A stretch of 64,000 nucleotides of DNA, taken from contig JAHBSF010000020.1 of assembly GCA_019639255.1 (NCBI GenBank), positions 1-64,000 on the forward strand. The letters run 5' to 3'. Below are positions 33,312 through 42,862 of the stretch, one piece after another. How positions within the stretch are numbered: position 1 is the stretch's first letter; each line of letters begins with the position of its first letter. Under the pieces are notes generated by a model. It was not told the DNA's origin and ran no database searches. It worked only from the letters and a program-made list of their open reading frames with translations. Position numbers and translations under genes: made by a program. This DNA is from Acidobacteriota bacterium. Its GTDB lineage: Bacteria > Acidobacteriota > Blastocatellia > RBC074.

Positions 33312-35740
33312 TCGTATCTGAGCGTTTGCAGCGGATCGACGCGCAGCGCCCGTTGCGCCGGAATCCAGCAGGCGGTGAGAGCCACCGCGCCGAGCAGCAG
33401 CGTGATACCGATGAAGGTGAGCGGGTCGGTGGCGCTGACGCCGAAAAGCAGGCTTTTCATCAATCGCGTCGCTCCGAGCGAGGCAATCAATCCGATACCC
33501 ATTCCGATAAAAGTCAGCGTCAGGCCGCGCCCGATGATCAGCCGCCGGATGTCGGAGGCCTGCGCGCCGAGCGCGAGGCGGATGCCGATTTCGCGGCGGC
33601 GCTGCGCGACCGATTGGGACATGACGCCGTAAAGACCGATCGCCGCCAGCGCCAATGCCAGTGCGCCGAATCCGCCGAGCGAGGCGGCGGCGACACGCGC
33701 CGGAAGCAATGGCATGCTCATGTGCTCTTCGAGCGTGCGCGCGCCGGCGAGCGGCAGTTGCGGATCGAGCCGCCGAAACTCGCCGCGTACGGCCGAAAGC
33801 AGCATTTGCGGGTCGCCTCCCGAGCGGACGACGAGGCTGACGGGGCCGAGCCTCGATTGCCGGAGCGCGCGGTAGACAAGCGGTTTCGGATCTTCGTTCA
33901 ATCCGGCGTACTTTCCATCCTCGGCCACGCCGATGACTTCATATGTCCTCGATTCGGCCGAACCGGTGCGGAAGCGTTTTCCGATCGGGTCTTCTCCGGG
34001 CCAGAAGCGGCGGGCGAAGGTTTCGTTGACGATGGCGACTCGGGCTGCGTTTTCGTCGTCCTGTTCGGTGAATTCGCGCCCGCGCAGGAGGCGCGTTTTC
34101 AGGGCGGCGAAATATCCGGGGCTGATGCGATTGGTCAGCGCGCGCGGAGCCGCGCCGCGACGCTCGGGCGCCGCGCCCTCGATGAAGATCGAATCACTTC
34201 CGAAGTGCAGGTCTACCGGCACCAGATCGGCGAGCCCCGCACCCGTCACGCCCGGCAGCGCGCGCGTGCGTTCGAGCAGTTGTTTCTGAAATTCGCGACC
34301 GGCTCCGGCGTCGTAGCCCTGCAGCCGCAGATCGAACGAGGCCTCGACGGCGTTGCGCACCTCGAAGCCGAGGTCGAGGGATTGGGCGCGCTGCAGCGCG
34401 CGCAGCACCAAGCCGCCGCCGACAAGCAGCACCAGCGAAAGCGCAACCTGAAAGACGATGAGGCTGCTTTTCAACCACGACCGGCGCGCGCCGGCCGTCT
34501 CTTCCTTGGTCGCCGAGACGATGTCGGTTTTAGTCGCCTGCCACGCCGGGAGCAGTCCGAAGAGGATGCCGGTCAGGATCGTGACGAGTGCGGTGAAGGC
34601 CAGGACGCGGTAATCCATCCGCAACTCGACAAACAGCGGAGCATCGACCGGTGGTTTGATGGCCGGGGCCAGCCCGGTCAGCCAGAAGGCGAGCAGGAGT
34701 CCTCCGATGCCGCCCAGGCACGCCAACGCCGTGCTTTCGGTCAGCAGTTGCCTGATGACGCGCAATCGACCGGCTCCGAGCGCGAGGCGGATGGCGATCT
34801 CCTGCCTGCGCTCGGCTCCGCGCGCAAGCAAAAGGTTCGCCAGATTCGTGCACGCCAGCAGCAGCACCATCCCGACGACGACCATCAGAATGCCTGCGAA
34901 CCCTTGAAACAGCCCGCGCGCCCCCCCGCCCATCATCCCTACCGGCGAAACGGCGACGCTCTGGCCTTCGTTGACGTTCGGGTATTCGCGTTCGAGTTCA
35001 AGCGCGATGGCGGCGAGCGCCGTCTGCGCCTGCGCCTCGCTGACTCCGGGTTTGAGCCGCCCCTGGACGAATATGTTTTCGACTCCGCGTTCCTCCAGCC
35101 AACTGCTGCCCGGTTCGATCTGCGCCTGCATGGCCATCGGAAACCAGATCTCCGGTGCGGCTATGATCTCGGTCCCGTTGAAGCCCTGCTGCGCCACCCC
35201 GATGACCGTGTACGAACGGCCGTTGACGATCACTTCGCGTCCGGCGATCGAGGGATCTCCGCCGAAACGCTCCTGCCAGCCGCGGTGGCTGACCACCGCC
35301 ACCGGATGCGCGCCCGGCAGTCGGTCGTCTTCGGTCGAAATCACACGTCCGAGCGCCGCCCCGACGCCGAGCGTCTCGAAGTAATTGCCCGAGACGAGAT
35401 AACCCCAGAGCCGTTCGTTGACCCCGTCGTGGCTCAGGCTGAGCGGCGCGAAACGATAGGCGATGAGGCCCGAGAAGACCGTGTTGCGATCGCGGAAATC
35501 CCTGTAGTTCGGATAGGAAAAAGTCGGAAACAGACGTTTGTTCTCGACGTTGGTGAGCGCGACGACCCGGCTCGGGTTCTCTATCGGCAGCGGACGCAGA
35601 AGCCCCGCGTTGACGAGGCTGAAGACCGTCGTGTTGGCCCCGATGCCGAGCGCCAGGGTGAGCACGGCGGTCAAGGTGAAACCGGGGTATTTGCCGAGCA
35701 TGCGCCAGGAGTAGCGCAGATCCTGTAGCAGAGTTTGCAT
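33308..35740 (-). CDS. ADOP-family ABC transporter permease (FtsX/MacB-like)
   Basis: An 810-residue protein. Start at MQTLLQDLRYSWRMLGKYPG, the standard N-terminus of acidobacterial duplicated orphan permeases; the longer frame is repeat-derived. A first membrane segment (about 20-42, FTLTAVLTLALGIGANTTVF) is followed by a large periplasmic MacB_PCD domain, three membrane helices (about 285-400), a second periplasmic domain (about 430-640) and a final three helices (about 690-800). This is two FtsX modules in tandem. Family members lack a dedicated ATPase nearby, as here. It probably exports or senses a peptide or lipid; the substrate is unknown. Confidence 0.9.
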   Translation of the reverse strand: MQTLLQDLRYSWRMLGKYPGFTLTAVLTLALGIGANTTVFSLVNAGLLRPLPIENPSRVVALTNVENKRLFPTFSYPNYRDFRDRNTVFSGLIAYRFAPLSLSHDGVNERLWGYLVSGNYFETLGVGAALGRVISTEDDRLPGAHPVAVVSHRGWQERFGGDPSIAGREVIVNGRSYTVIGVAQQGFNGTEIIAAPEIWFPMAMQAQIEPGSSWLEERGVENIFVQGRLKPGVSEAQAQTALAAIALELEREYPNVNEGQSVAVSPVGMMGGGARGLFQGFAGILMVVVGMVLLLACTNLANLLLARGAERRQEIAIRLALGAGRLRVIRQLLTESTALACLGGIGGLLLAFWLTGLAPAIKPPVDAPLFVELRMDYRVLAFTALVTILTGILFGLLPAWQATKTDIVSATKEETAGARRSWLKSSLIVFQVALSLVLLVGGGLVLRALQRAQSLDLGFEVRNAVEASFDLRLQGYDAGAGREFQKQLLERTRALPGVTGAGLADLVPVDLHFGSDSIFIEGAAPERRGAAPRALTNRISPGYFAALKTRLLRGREFTEQDDENAARVAIVNETFARRFWPGEDPIGKRFRTGSAESRTYEVIGVAEDGKYAGLNEDPKPLVYRALRQSRLGPVSLVVRSGGDPQMLLSAVRGEFRRLDPQLPLAGARTLEEHMSMPLLPARVAAASLGGFGALALALAAIGLYGVMSQSVAQRRREIGIRLALGAQASDIRRLIIGRGLTLTFIGMGIGLIASLGATRLMKSLLFGVSATDPLTFIGITLLLGAVALTACWIPAQRALRVDPLQTLRYE

Positions 35741-35762
35741 TTTTAACCTCGCCCGAAGTAAG

Positions 35763-36012
35763 AAAAAGAGAAACCGCGGAAGACACGGAATTAAATCAGA
35801 GCACGAAACATTTGGACACAATACTGGGTACGCACGCGCCCTCGCGTGCTTTCGGCGGCGAATGAAAGCACGCGAGGGCGCGTGCGTACCCAGTTGCGGA
35901 CTCCGCTGTGTGTACCATTCTGCTGTGGATTGATTTAAACGGAATTTGCGGAAAGAAAGATCGCCCTTCCGCGAATTCCGTGTTTTTCGTGTCTTCCGCG
36001 GTTCCTCTTTTT
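35763..36012. repeat. Family A2 palindrome interrupted by a family B element
   Basis: Left part AAAAAGAGAAACCGCGGAAG and on to ACGGAA (35763-35790); right part from ACGGAATTTGCGGAAAG (35939) to CCGCGGTTCCTC and a T-run (ends 36012). The complete right arm reads, inverted, GCGGAAGAC, ACGAAAAAC, ACGGAATTC, GCGGAAGGG: four 9-nt modules in register. The family B copy splits the left arm and is bounded by ACGGAA on both sides. Confidence 0.8.
35791..35938 (-). mobile_element. Family B element, full copy nested in family A2
   Basis: Exactly 148 bp, from TTAAATCAGAGCACGAAACA to CTGCTGTGGATTGATTTAA, inverted relative to the copy at 1162. The GC-rich hairpin core is perfect. The direct repeat ACGGAA at both borders fits a short target duplication, although ACGGAA is also a family A module and could recur by chance. 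Confidence 0.8.
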
Positions 36013-39000
36013 TCAGAAGTTGAACCGCACGCCCAACTGTATCTGCCGCGCGTTTGCGGCCGAGATGAAGCCGAGCGGATCGGTCGGGCGGCGGTCGCGC
36101 CGTCCGCGTACGTCGAAATTCGTCTCGGCGGCCAACGTCGGTCCCACGATGTTGTTTATGCCGGCCATGTTGACCCGGTTAAAAAGGTTGAACGCCTCGA
36201 AGGTCAGTTCCAGATAACGCGATTCCTGCGCAAAGAAGCGCCGCGCAAGCCTCATATCGAAGCTGTAGAACGCCTCGCCCCTGCCCGTGTTGCGCCCGGC
36301 CGCGCCGGGCCTGTCGCTTTGCGGTCTTCCGTCCCCATTGCCGTCAAAACCGAGCAGCAGATTGAACGGACGGCCGCTTCCCGCGATGAATATCGGAGAG
36401 AATACCCAGTCGCGCAGCGCCATATTCCCGAATCCGCTCTGAAATACCCCGCTTACTACCAGCCTGTGCCGCTGATCGAAGGCCGAAAGCGCCCTGTCGG
36501 CGCGCACGTCGAGCGGATTCTGCGCCGAAAAATCGCTGTTGAAATCCGTCACTTCGTCGATCGTCTTCGACAGCGTGTAATGCGTGTTGATGCTGAAATT
36601 GTTTGCAAAACGCCGCGTTACCGCAAGCGTCATCGCGTGATAGAACGAGTTGGCGGATGATTCGTATACATTGTCCTGAAGTATGAACGGATTGCGGAAA
36701 TCCGTAGTCTGCCCGGCGGCGGGGAAGCGCACGAACGTAGCTCCGCCGTTCGGATTGAGCGCGTTGAGCGGACCCGACCGCTTGAACTGATTGACGTCGC
36801 GGTTGCGCGTCAGGTGCAGCCCCCTTACAAACAGATACCCGGCGTCGAGCGAAAACCCGCCGCCGAGATCGCGCTGCAGGCCGAAGCTCGATTGATATGT
36901 AGTCGGGTTCTGGTAATTCGGTTCGAGCCGGAAGCGCACTTCGAGCGGCTGCCCCGGCCCCGGCGTAATCGGCCTTCGCGGCACGCCCGCCGGGACTACC
37001 GCTGCGGGCGCCAGTATCCCCGACAGATCGCTGAGCCGGATCGGGCGCGAGAAGTTGCCCGTAGCCGCGGCGAGCCCCTGATATACGTCGAACGAACGCG
37101 GCAATCCGAAGTTGTTTGTCGTGGGCGTCGCAAGCACGATGAAGATCGTCGTCGGATCGTCGAACCCGGCGAGCTCGCGCGTGACGTTGGCTACCGCGTT
37201 GTTTACCGCGCCGAAGAATATTCCGTAGCCCGCGCGTATCACGGTCTTGCCGTCGCCCTTCGGATCCCAGGACAGGCCGAGACGGGGCTGCACGTTGTTG
37301 TAGCGCGTCGGCATGAAAAACGGTTCGTCGTTGATCTGGTAGCGCAGCCCGTAATTGAGCGTCACATTCGGGCGCATCTTCCAGGTGTCCTGAATGTACA
37401 TACCGTAGCGCGCCGACCAGGAATCTGCGGCCGCGTCGCCGAAGCCCTGTTGATAGACGATCGGAAGCCCGAGGTTGAACGATTGCAGCGCGTTTATCGG
37501 AGCCGCAAGCGCGGCGAGCTGCGCCGGATTATTCGCCTGAAGGAACTGCTGCAACTGCGTGAGTACGGCGGGGCCCGCCGCAGGGTTGAGCGCAATCAGA
37601 TTCGCGAGCGGAATCGCCGTGCCGAAATTGAATCGCCCGCCGAAGAACGTCTCGCTGTTGGTCGATATGTTGTTGATGTTGAGCGATACGCCGGCCTTCA
37701 GCGTATGCGAACCGGCTACTTTGGAGAAGTTGTCGTAAAAATCGTAATGCCGCTCTATGGTTTGGGCGGGCAGGAATATGTCGCGTCCGAAATTGCCGAA
37801 TCCCTCTATGTTGAATTCCGGCCCGTTCGGATCGTTCGGGATGACGCCGAAGCGATTGTAGATGTACTGCGCCTTGACTTCGTTGAACATCGTCGAGCCG
37901 AGTTGCAGGTTGTGCGATGCGAGCACGCCGCCCACCCAACTGTCCAGCGTGCGCCCGCGCGATACGGCCGTCAGTGCGCCGGCGGCCTGATTCTCGAACT
38001 CGTATTCGCTGATGTTGAAGCGCAGGTATCCGCTGCTGCGGTCGCTGAAGTTGTGATCGAGTCGCACGGAGAACTGGTTCTGGTGCGAATCGAAAGGAAA
38101 CTGCCCGCTCGAACGCGTGAACAGATCGATCGTGCCCGGATAGTTCGTCGTAGTCAGCGCGCCGCGCAGCGCTCCGGAAAGCGCCGCAAAGGGCGTCGTG
38201 TTGAGATAGTCAAAAAGATTTCGCTGCGAATCGGTGATCTGGAATATGTTCGGATCGTTGAGCAGGTTGACGAATGTGGTTTCTTCCTGCGAGAAGCGTT
38301 CGAATGCAGCGAAGAAAAACGATTTGTCGCGTTTGATCGCGCCGCCGAGCGATCCGCCGAACTGCTGGCGGTTGAACGGCGACTGCCCCGACGGGTTGAA
38401 GTCGAATGCGTTGCGCGCATCGAGCGACCTGTCGCGGAACAGCCCGAAGATGCTGCCGTGATAATCGTTGCCGCCGGATTTCGACACTATGTTTACCGTG
38501 CCGCCCGAACCGCCGCCGAACTCGGCGCTGTAGCTGTTGCGCACTACCTGAAATTCCTGAACAGCTTCCTGACTTACAGTAGCGATGACGCCGCCCGATG
38601 CGCTCAGCGTCACGCCGCCGTCGATTGCCACGAGATTGTCGCGGCCGTTGTTGCCGCCGAACGAAAGCCCGGTCTGCGGCGTCTGCGCCACGCGGTAATC
38701 CGATGCGTCGGCGATGTTGTCCGAATCGTTTACGCCGGGCGTGAGCAGCGCGTAATCCAGATAGTTGCGCCGGCTGATCGGCAGATTGACTATCTGCCGC
38801 GCGTCTATGACCGAGGACTGCTCGGAGCGCGCAACTTCTACGACTTCAGCCCCGGCCACGATCTGCACCTCGGCCTGAAGCTCTGCGGCGCCGAGCCGCA
38901 CGGGAATCGTGGCCTGCTGCCCTACGGTGAGTTCTACGCGCGTGGAACTGCTCTGAAAGCCCTGCGCCTCGACCCTGAGTTCGTATGCGCTCGGCAGCAG

Positions 39001-39234
39001 GTTGAGGAACGTATAGTTGCCCTCGCCGTCCGTGGTTGCGGTGCGGCTTGTGCCCTTGCCTATGTCCGTTAATGCGACCCTGGCTCCGGGAACGACCGCT
39101 CCCGTTTGATCTACGACCTGCCCGCGCAGTTCGGCGTTCGAGCCCGAAGCCTGCGCGTGGGCGGGAGCGGCGGATAGAGCCGCAAACATCAGGACTGCGA
39201 GTGCTGCGCCCGCAAGATATGCGATGGATTTCAT
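36013..39234 (-). CDS. Oar-like TonB-dependent receptor with carboxypeptidase-regulatory domain
   Basis: A 1073-residue outer-membrane protein. Start at [20 protein letters not shown] with AGGGAAGGAG upstream. The signal peptide ends at AHAQA; a carboxypeptidase regulatory-like domain follows (about 32-115, [20 protein letters not shown]), then a plug domain (about 125-255) and a 22-strand barrel ending [10 protein letters not shown] with a terminal Phe. Oar-type receptors are abundant in Acidobacteriota and likely bind glycans or peptides; the ligand is unknown. It and the copy at 42863 share layout but are not close duplicates. Confidence 0.88.
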   Translation of the reverse strand: MKSIAYLAGAALAVLMFAALSAAPAHAQASGSNAELRGQVVDQTGAVVPGARVALTDIGKGTSRTATTDGEGNYTFLNLLPSAYELRVEAQGFQSSSTRVELTVGQQATIPVRLGAAELQAEVQIVAGAEVVEVARSEQSSVIDARQIVNLPISRRNYLDYALLTPGVNDSDNIADASDYRVAQTPQTGLSFGGNNGRDNLVAIDGGVTLSASGGVIATVSQEAVQEFQVVRNSYSAEFGGGSGGTVNIVSKSGGNDYHGSIFGLFRDRSLDARNAFDFNPSGQSPFNRQQFGGSLGGAIKRDKSFFFAAFERFSQEETTFVNLLNDPNIFQITDSQRNLFDYLNTTPFAALSGALRGALTTTNYPGTIDLFTRSSGQFPFDSHQNQFSVRLDHNFSDRSSGYLRFNISEYEFENQAAGALTAVSRGRTLDSWVGGVLASHNLQLGSTMFNEVKAQYIYNRFGVIPNDPNGPEFNIEGFGNFGRDIFLPAQTIERHYDFYDNFSKVAGSHTLKAGVSLNINNISTNSETFFGGRFNFGTAIPLANLIALNPAAGPAVLTQLQQFLQANNPAQLAALAAPINALQSFNLGLPIVYQQGFGDAAADSWSARYGMYIQDTWKMRPNVTLNYGLRYQINDEPFFMPTRYNNVQPRLGLSWDPKGDGKTVIRAGYGIFFGAVNNAVANVTRELAGFDDPTTIFIVLATPTTNNFGLPRSFDVYQGLAAATGNFSRPIRLSDLSGILAPAAVVPAGVPRRPITPGPGQPLEVRFRLEPNYQNPTTYQSSFGLQRDLGGGFSLDAGYLFVRGLHLTRNRDVNQFKRSGPLNALNPNGGATFVRFPAAGQTTDFRNPFILQDNVYESSANSFYHAMTLAVTRRFANNFSINTHYTLSKTIDEVTDFNSDFSAQNPLDVRADRALSAFDQRHRLVVSGVFQSGFGNMALRDWVFSPIFIAGSGRPFNLLLGFDGNGDGRPQSDRPGAAGRNTGRGEAFYSFDMRLARRFFAQESRYLELTFEAFNLFNRVNMAGINNIVGPTLAAETNFDVRGRRDRRPTDPLGFISAANARQIQLGVRFNF

Positions 39235-39438
39235 GGAAACTCTCCTTCCCTGAACACGTGCCCTGGTGGGTTGCCTTTTAAGCAATGCCCGGCCGGCGAA
39301 GATGCAGACGATACTGTCTTGCTCTGCGCAATCCCGGCTTGGGGGAAGAGTCTGGATGGCGATCGTCGGACCGGGTCCTGTTGACGAACGCTTACGATTG
39401 TACCCGGAAATGGGCGTTTGGGGTAGGATGGAGCCGGA

Positions 39439-41067
39439 TTATCGAAGAACGCCGGCTGCGCTGCCGATTTCTTCGGTCTCGATGCGGAAGGCCTGCGTTT
39501 TGTCATGGATTCGCCGGCAGGCTGCAATTTCGGCCGTTTTTTGCGCCGGCGACCATCCGAGTTCTTCAGCCATCAATTCGGCGACATTTGCAATCGCGCT
39601 TCTGCCCTGATCCCGGCTGAAACCGAGCAGCGTGCGCCGCCATATGAAATCCGCAGCGCGAAGGCACTGTTCGCTTCGCACCGCGAAAACAACCTGCGCC
39701 GCAATGTCCGGGGCGTGCGCAGAAAGCCGCCTGCACAGTCTTTCATCGGCCGTCGCCAACAGCAGCACTTCATTCGCTCGCGCACCGTAAAGACCGCGAA
39801 GGTGATCTGCGGTTTCGGCGTCAACGCCCTGCGGTGCAGATCTCTCAACACCCGCATTGCGGGCGCCCGGCAACGGAGTCGCAGCCGTTGTGCATTGCTG
39901 CCTTGTTCCAAGCCTTCGGCACGCCATATCCGTGGCTTCTTCGGCCACGGCCCGATACCCTGTGAGCTTGCCGCCGAGCACGGAAATCAACCCGGGCGCA
40001 CCCTCCTCTGCACCGTCGACGATACGGTGCATGCGCGATACGGAGGATTCCGACCCTTCAGCCATTACAAGCGCCCGCACGCCGGCGTTGCTGAATATGA
40101 CGCGGTCGGGGTCCAGTTCGGGGAAATACGCCTGCGCCGAACGGATGATGTAATCCACGTCTCCGCAGGTTGCGCGCGCCCGGCCCGGATCATCCGAAAA
40201 GTCCGTGTCCGTGGTGCCGATCCAACTGTATCCGAGCCACGGGATGACGAAAAACAAACGCCCGTCTATGGGGGATGCTAGCGCCATCGCGCTATTGATC
40301 ATCTGCGGGCAGGTGATGTGTATGCCCTTGGTGGTCCGTATACGCCGCGCCGGCGTGCCCGTCAGACGCCCGGCCACAGCGTCAAACCACGGTCCGGAAG
40401 CATTGATGACGACGCGGGCGCGCACCTTGATTTCCGGCGCTCCCGCGTCGAGCGCATCCCTTACCCTTACGCCGACAACCGCTGCACCCTCGCGCAGGGC
40501 GCCCGTCACCTCGGCGTAGTTGTATACTCTCGCACCGTGCTTGCGCGCATCGATCAGATTTTCAATACACAGCCGCTCCGGCGAATAAGCCTGGGCGTCA
40601 TAAAACGACGCCGCGCCGCGCAAGCCCTCGCGCCGCAGGTGCGGCTCCCGCGCGAGGGCTTCATCCGCATTCAGAAACCGGTGCCGAGGCAGACTCTTGT
40701 CGAAACTCAAAAGATCGTAAAGCACCATCCCGGCCTTGATCTTCAGCCGGTTAAACCACCCCTCGTCGTAAAAGGGAACCAGAAACTCAAGCGGCCTGAC
40801 CAGATGCGGCGCTATCCGCAAAAGCGTCTCGCGCTCCTTCAGATCCAGCCGCACCAGACCGAAATCGAACATCTCCAGATACCGCAATCCGCCGTGTATC
40901 AGCCGCGTCGATCCGGCCGTAGTCCCTCCTCCGAAATCCTCCTTCTCAAACAACGCCGCGCTCAACCCCCGCATCGCCGCATCGCGTGCTATGCCCGCCC
41001 CGACAATACCACCGCCGATGATCACCAGATCAAACCCGCGCTCGCTTGCCTCCTGCAATCTCCTCAT
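39439..41067 (-). CDS. glpD: Glycerol-3-phosphate dehydrogenase (FAD)
   Basis: A 542-residue flavoprotein. The FAD-binding GxGxxG is LVIIGGGIVGAGIARDAAMRG (about 14-34), followed by KEDFGGGTTAGSTRLIHGG, a hallmark of GlpD. The C-terminal DAO_C domain (about 400-530) includes DHLRGLYGARANEVL. It oxidises glycerol-3-phosphate to dihydroxyacetone phosphate at the membrane and passes electrons to quinone. The divergent neighbour hydrolyses glycerophosphodiesters and so supplies its substrate. A leader of about 200 bases with eight 12-nt repeats and an operator-like palindrome precede it. Confidence 0.93.
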   Translation of the reverse strand: MRRLQEASERGFDLVIIGGGIVGAGIARDAAMRGLSAALFEKEDFGGGTTAGSTRLIHGGLRYLEMFDFGLVRLDLKERETLLRIAPHLVRPLEFLVPFYDEGWFNRLKIKAGMVLYDLLSFDKSLPRHRFLNADEALAREPHLRREGLRGAASFYDAQAYSPERLCIENLIDARKHGARVYNYAEVTGALREGAAVVGVRVRDALDAGAPEIKVRARVVINASGPWFDAVAGRLTGTPARRIRTTKGIHITCPQMINSAMALASPIDGRLFFVIPWLGYSWIGTTDTDFSDDPGRARATCGDVDYIIRSAQAYFPELDPDRVIFSNAGVRALVMAEGSESSVSRMHRIVDGAEEGAPGLISVLGGKLTGYRAVAEEATDMACRRLGTRQQCTTAATPLPGARNAGVERSAPQGVDAETADHLRGLYGARANEVLLLATADERLCRRLSAHAPDIAAQVVFAVRSEQCLRAADFIWRRTLLGFSRDQGRSAIANVAELMAEELGWSPAQKTAEIAACRRIHDKTQAFRIETEEIGSAAGVLR

Positions 41068-41103
41068 ATCCCTCTTTTGCCAGCCTTCAGACTGTTAACT
41101 GCA

Positions 41104-41199
41104 ATCGTATCCTTGATCGTATCCTTGATCGTATCCTTGATCGTATCCTTGATCGTATCCTTGATCGTATCCTTGATCGTATCCTTGATCGTATCCTTG
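41104..41199. repeat. Eight perfect 12-bp tandem repeats in the glpD leader
   Basis: ATCGTATCCTTG occurs eight times without change (CAAGGATACGAT on the glpD-coding strand), 37 bp before the start codon and downstream of the proposed promoter. Perfect identity points to recent slippage, so copy number may vary between strains. Confidence 0.95.
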
Positions 41200-41260
41200 A
41201 ATGCCCTCGCTCGCCGCTTCCAGCCCTCGTTTGCAATTTCCTTTGCGGATTCCCCGGAGT

Positions 41261-41274
41261 ATTGTCTAGACAAT
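41261..41274. promoter_or_regulatory. HutC/GntR-type operator at the glpD promoter
   Basis: ATTGTCTAGACAAT is a perfect 14-bp palindrome. It covers the expected start of the glpD transcript and matches the GTMTAKAC core of HutC-subfamily operators. A GntR/HutC regulator is encoded at 46349. Confidence 0.6.
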
Positions 41275-41278
41275 AGGA

Positions 41279-41307
41279 TATATATATCTGAGGAGTTATA
41301 AGGTCAA
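41279..41307 (-). promoter_or_regulatory. Sigma70-type promoter for glpD
   Basis: On the minus strand TTGACC (41302-41307) and TATATA (41279-41284) are separated by 17 bp, immediately upstream of the operator palindrome. Confidence 0.6.
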
Positions 41308-41605
41308 GAACTATTTTTTCCGGGATACGGCTACAGGGTAAACGGGCGCGAGGCCGGGCAGTCGGGGGCGGATCGGAGCGGACCGGTTTTCCGGAATCAA
41401 CCCGCACCGAGCCGGGAATTATTAAAACTCAGCCCCGTTCGCCCCATTTTGACGGTACTCCACAGAGTTGAAGATAAAATTAACCTCGCGGTAATACTGC
41501 GTTAACTCCAGACTGCTATAAATATCGCTCAATTCCGGCGGCGCTTCGATCCTCGCTCTGAATGGACCTTCCATCGGCGTTGATTAAGAGTGTTAAATTT
41601 CCATA

Positions 41606-41634
41606 TTGACTTCTTGTATAGACAGGCTTATAGT
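41606..41634 (+). promoter_or_regulatory. Promoter with embedded operator for the glycerophosphodiesterase
   Basis: TTGACT (41606-41611) and TATAGT (41629-41634) with a 17-bp spacer. The spacer contains CTTGTATAGACAGG (41613-41626), close to the glpD operator ATTGTCTAGACAAT. A repressor there would block the promoter directly. Confidence 0.6.
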
Positions 41635-41743
41635 GCGCGGCATCTTTCCGTATGTGCTGATCGGCCGAAAAGAGCTGATTGAAGGGACCGAATACAAGAA
41701 AAGTCGGCAATCGGGGCACGGGCGTCCTTTGGGGAATCCGCAT

Positions 41744-42688
41744 ATGATCAATGAGCGCCGGGATTTTCTGCGGCTGATGGGAGCGGCGGCGTTGATGGCC
41801 GGGGGGTGTGGAGTGTTTGGTGGGCGTGAAGAGAAGGCGGGGAAGCTGCTGATAGCGCATCGCGGGGCGTCGGCGTATGCGCCGGAGAACACGCTCGAAG
41901 CGTTTCGGCTGGCGGTCGAGCAGGGAGCGGATTATGTGGAGCACGATCTGCATGTGACGCGGGACGGGGTGCTTGTATGTCTGCACGATTCGACGCTGGA
42001 GCGCACGACGGATGTGGAGGAAGTATATCCGGACCGGTTTCGGGAAGAGACGGTAAACGGCGAGGTGCGGCGGCGCTGGCCGGTAACGGATTTCGATCTT
42101 GCGGAGTTGCAGCGACTGGATGCGGGGTCGTGGTTTGACGCGAAGTTCAAGGGCGCGAGGATTCCGACGTTTGCCGAGATGATAGATGCTTTGCGGGGGC
42201 GTACGGGGCTGTACGTCGAGATCAAGAGTCCGGAGTCGTACTGGAGTCGGGGCGTAGAGATCGAGCGAATGGTGCTGGAAGATTTAAGAAAGGCGGGGCT
42301 CGATCGACCCGGCGCCGACCCTGCGACTCCGGTTTTGATTCAGACCTTCAGTCCCGCGAGTTTGAAGAAGATGGCGCACGAACTGAAGACGGATCTTCAG
42401 TTGGGGTTGCTCATTGGAGGGTCTATGCGCGCGCATTGGCTGTCGCCCGAGGGGCTGGAGGAAGCCAGGGGATTCGTCTCGCGCATCGGCCCCGAAAAGG
42501 GCTTGCTCGATCCGGCGACGATCGCCGAAATACACAGGCTGGGAATGACGGTTGCACCCTATACGTTCCGGTCTTCCGATACCGGCGCATTCAAGGACGT
42601 AAAAGAACAGATGGCGCATTTTCTCTACACGCTCGGGGTCGACGGCGCCATCACGGACAACCCCGACGAGTTCCCTCGATCGGCTTAA
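41744..42688 (+). CDS. Glycerophosphodiester phosphodiesterase, Tat lipoprotein
   Basis: A 314-residue protein. Start at MINERRDFLRLMGAAALMAG: a twin-arginine signal (RRDFLRLMG) followed by a lipobox-like AGGC, so it is probably exported folded and lipidated. Catalytic blocks: HRGASAYAPENTLEAF (His and Arg), VEHDLHVTRDGVLVCLHD (Glu, Asp, His), LYVEIKSPE and DGAITDNPDEF. It splits glycerophosphodiesters into glycerol-3-phosphate and an alcohol, feeding GlpD. The TAA stop is the TTAAATCA end of a family B remnant. Confidence 0.9.
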   Translation: MINERRDFLRLMGAAALMAGGCGVFGGREEKAGKLLIAHRGASAYAPENTLEAFRLAVEQGADYVEHDLHVTRDGVLVCLHDSTLERTTDVEEVYPDRFREETVNGEVRRRWPVTDFDLAELQRLDAGSWFDAKFKGARIPTFAEMIDALRGRTGLYVEIKSPESYWSRGVEIERMVLEDLRKAGLDRPGADPATPVLIQTFSPASLKKMAHELKTDLQLGLLIGGSMRAHWLSPEGLEEARGFVSRIGPEKGLLDPATIAEIHRLGMTVAPYTFRSSDTGAFKDVKEQMAHFLYTLGVDGAITDNPDEFPRSA

Positions 42689-42813
42689 ATCAGACCGCAC
42701 AACAATGCAACAGAAGAGAGATAACGGAACATACGAAAATAGACGGAATGGACGGAAAGTAACATTGATTCCGTCCATTCCGTCTATTTTCGTATGTTCC
42801 GTTATCTCTCTTC
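42685..42813. repeat. Family B left end joined to a family A1 palindrome
   Basis: TTAAATCAGACCGCACAACA (family B left end) is followed at 42713 by an A1 hairpin whose arms run GAAGAGAGATAACGGAACAT to ATGTTCCGTTATCTCTCTTC. Modules are ACGGAACAT, ACGAAAATAG, ACGGAATGG, ACGGAAAGT. CATACG/CGTATG replaces the usual AAACG/CGTTT on both arms. No B right end is visible. Confidence 0.8.
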
Positions 42814-42862
42814 CATCTCACGAGTTGATGTCACGTACAGCGTGAGAAAGGAAGAGTTCATC

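Noticed and set aside
33326-35728. An 800-codon open frame on the plus strand opposite the ADOP permease
   Set aside because: It is antisense to a clear family member, has highly biased Arg/Ala composition and matches nothing; high GC creates such shadow frames.
36814-39072. A 752-codon plus-strand frame opposite the first TonB receptor
   Set aside because: Arg-rich shadow of the receptor with no recognisable domains.
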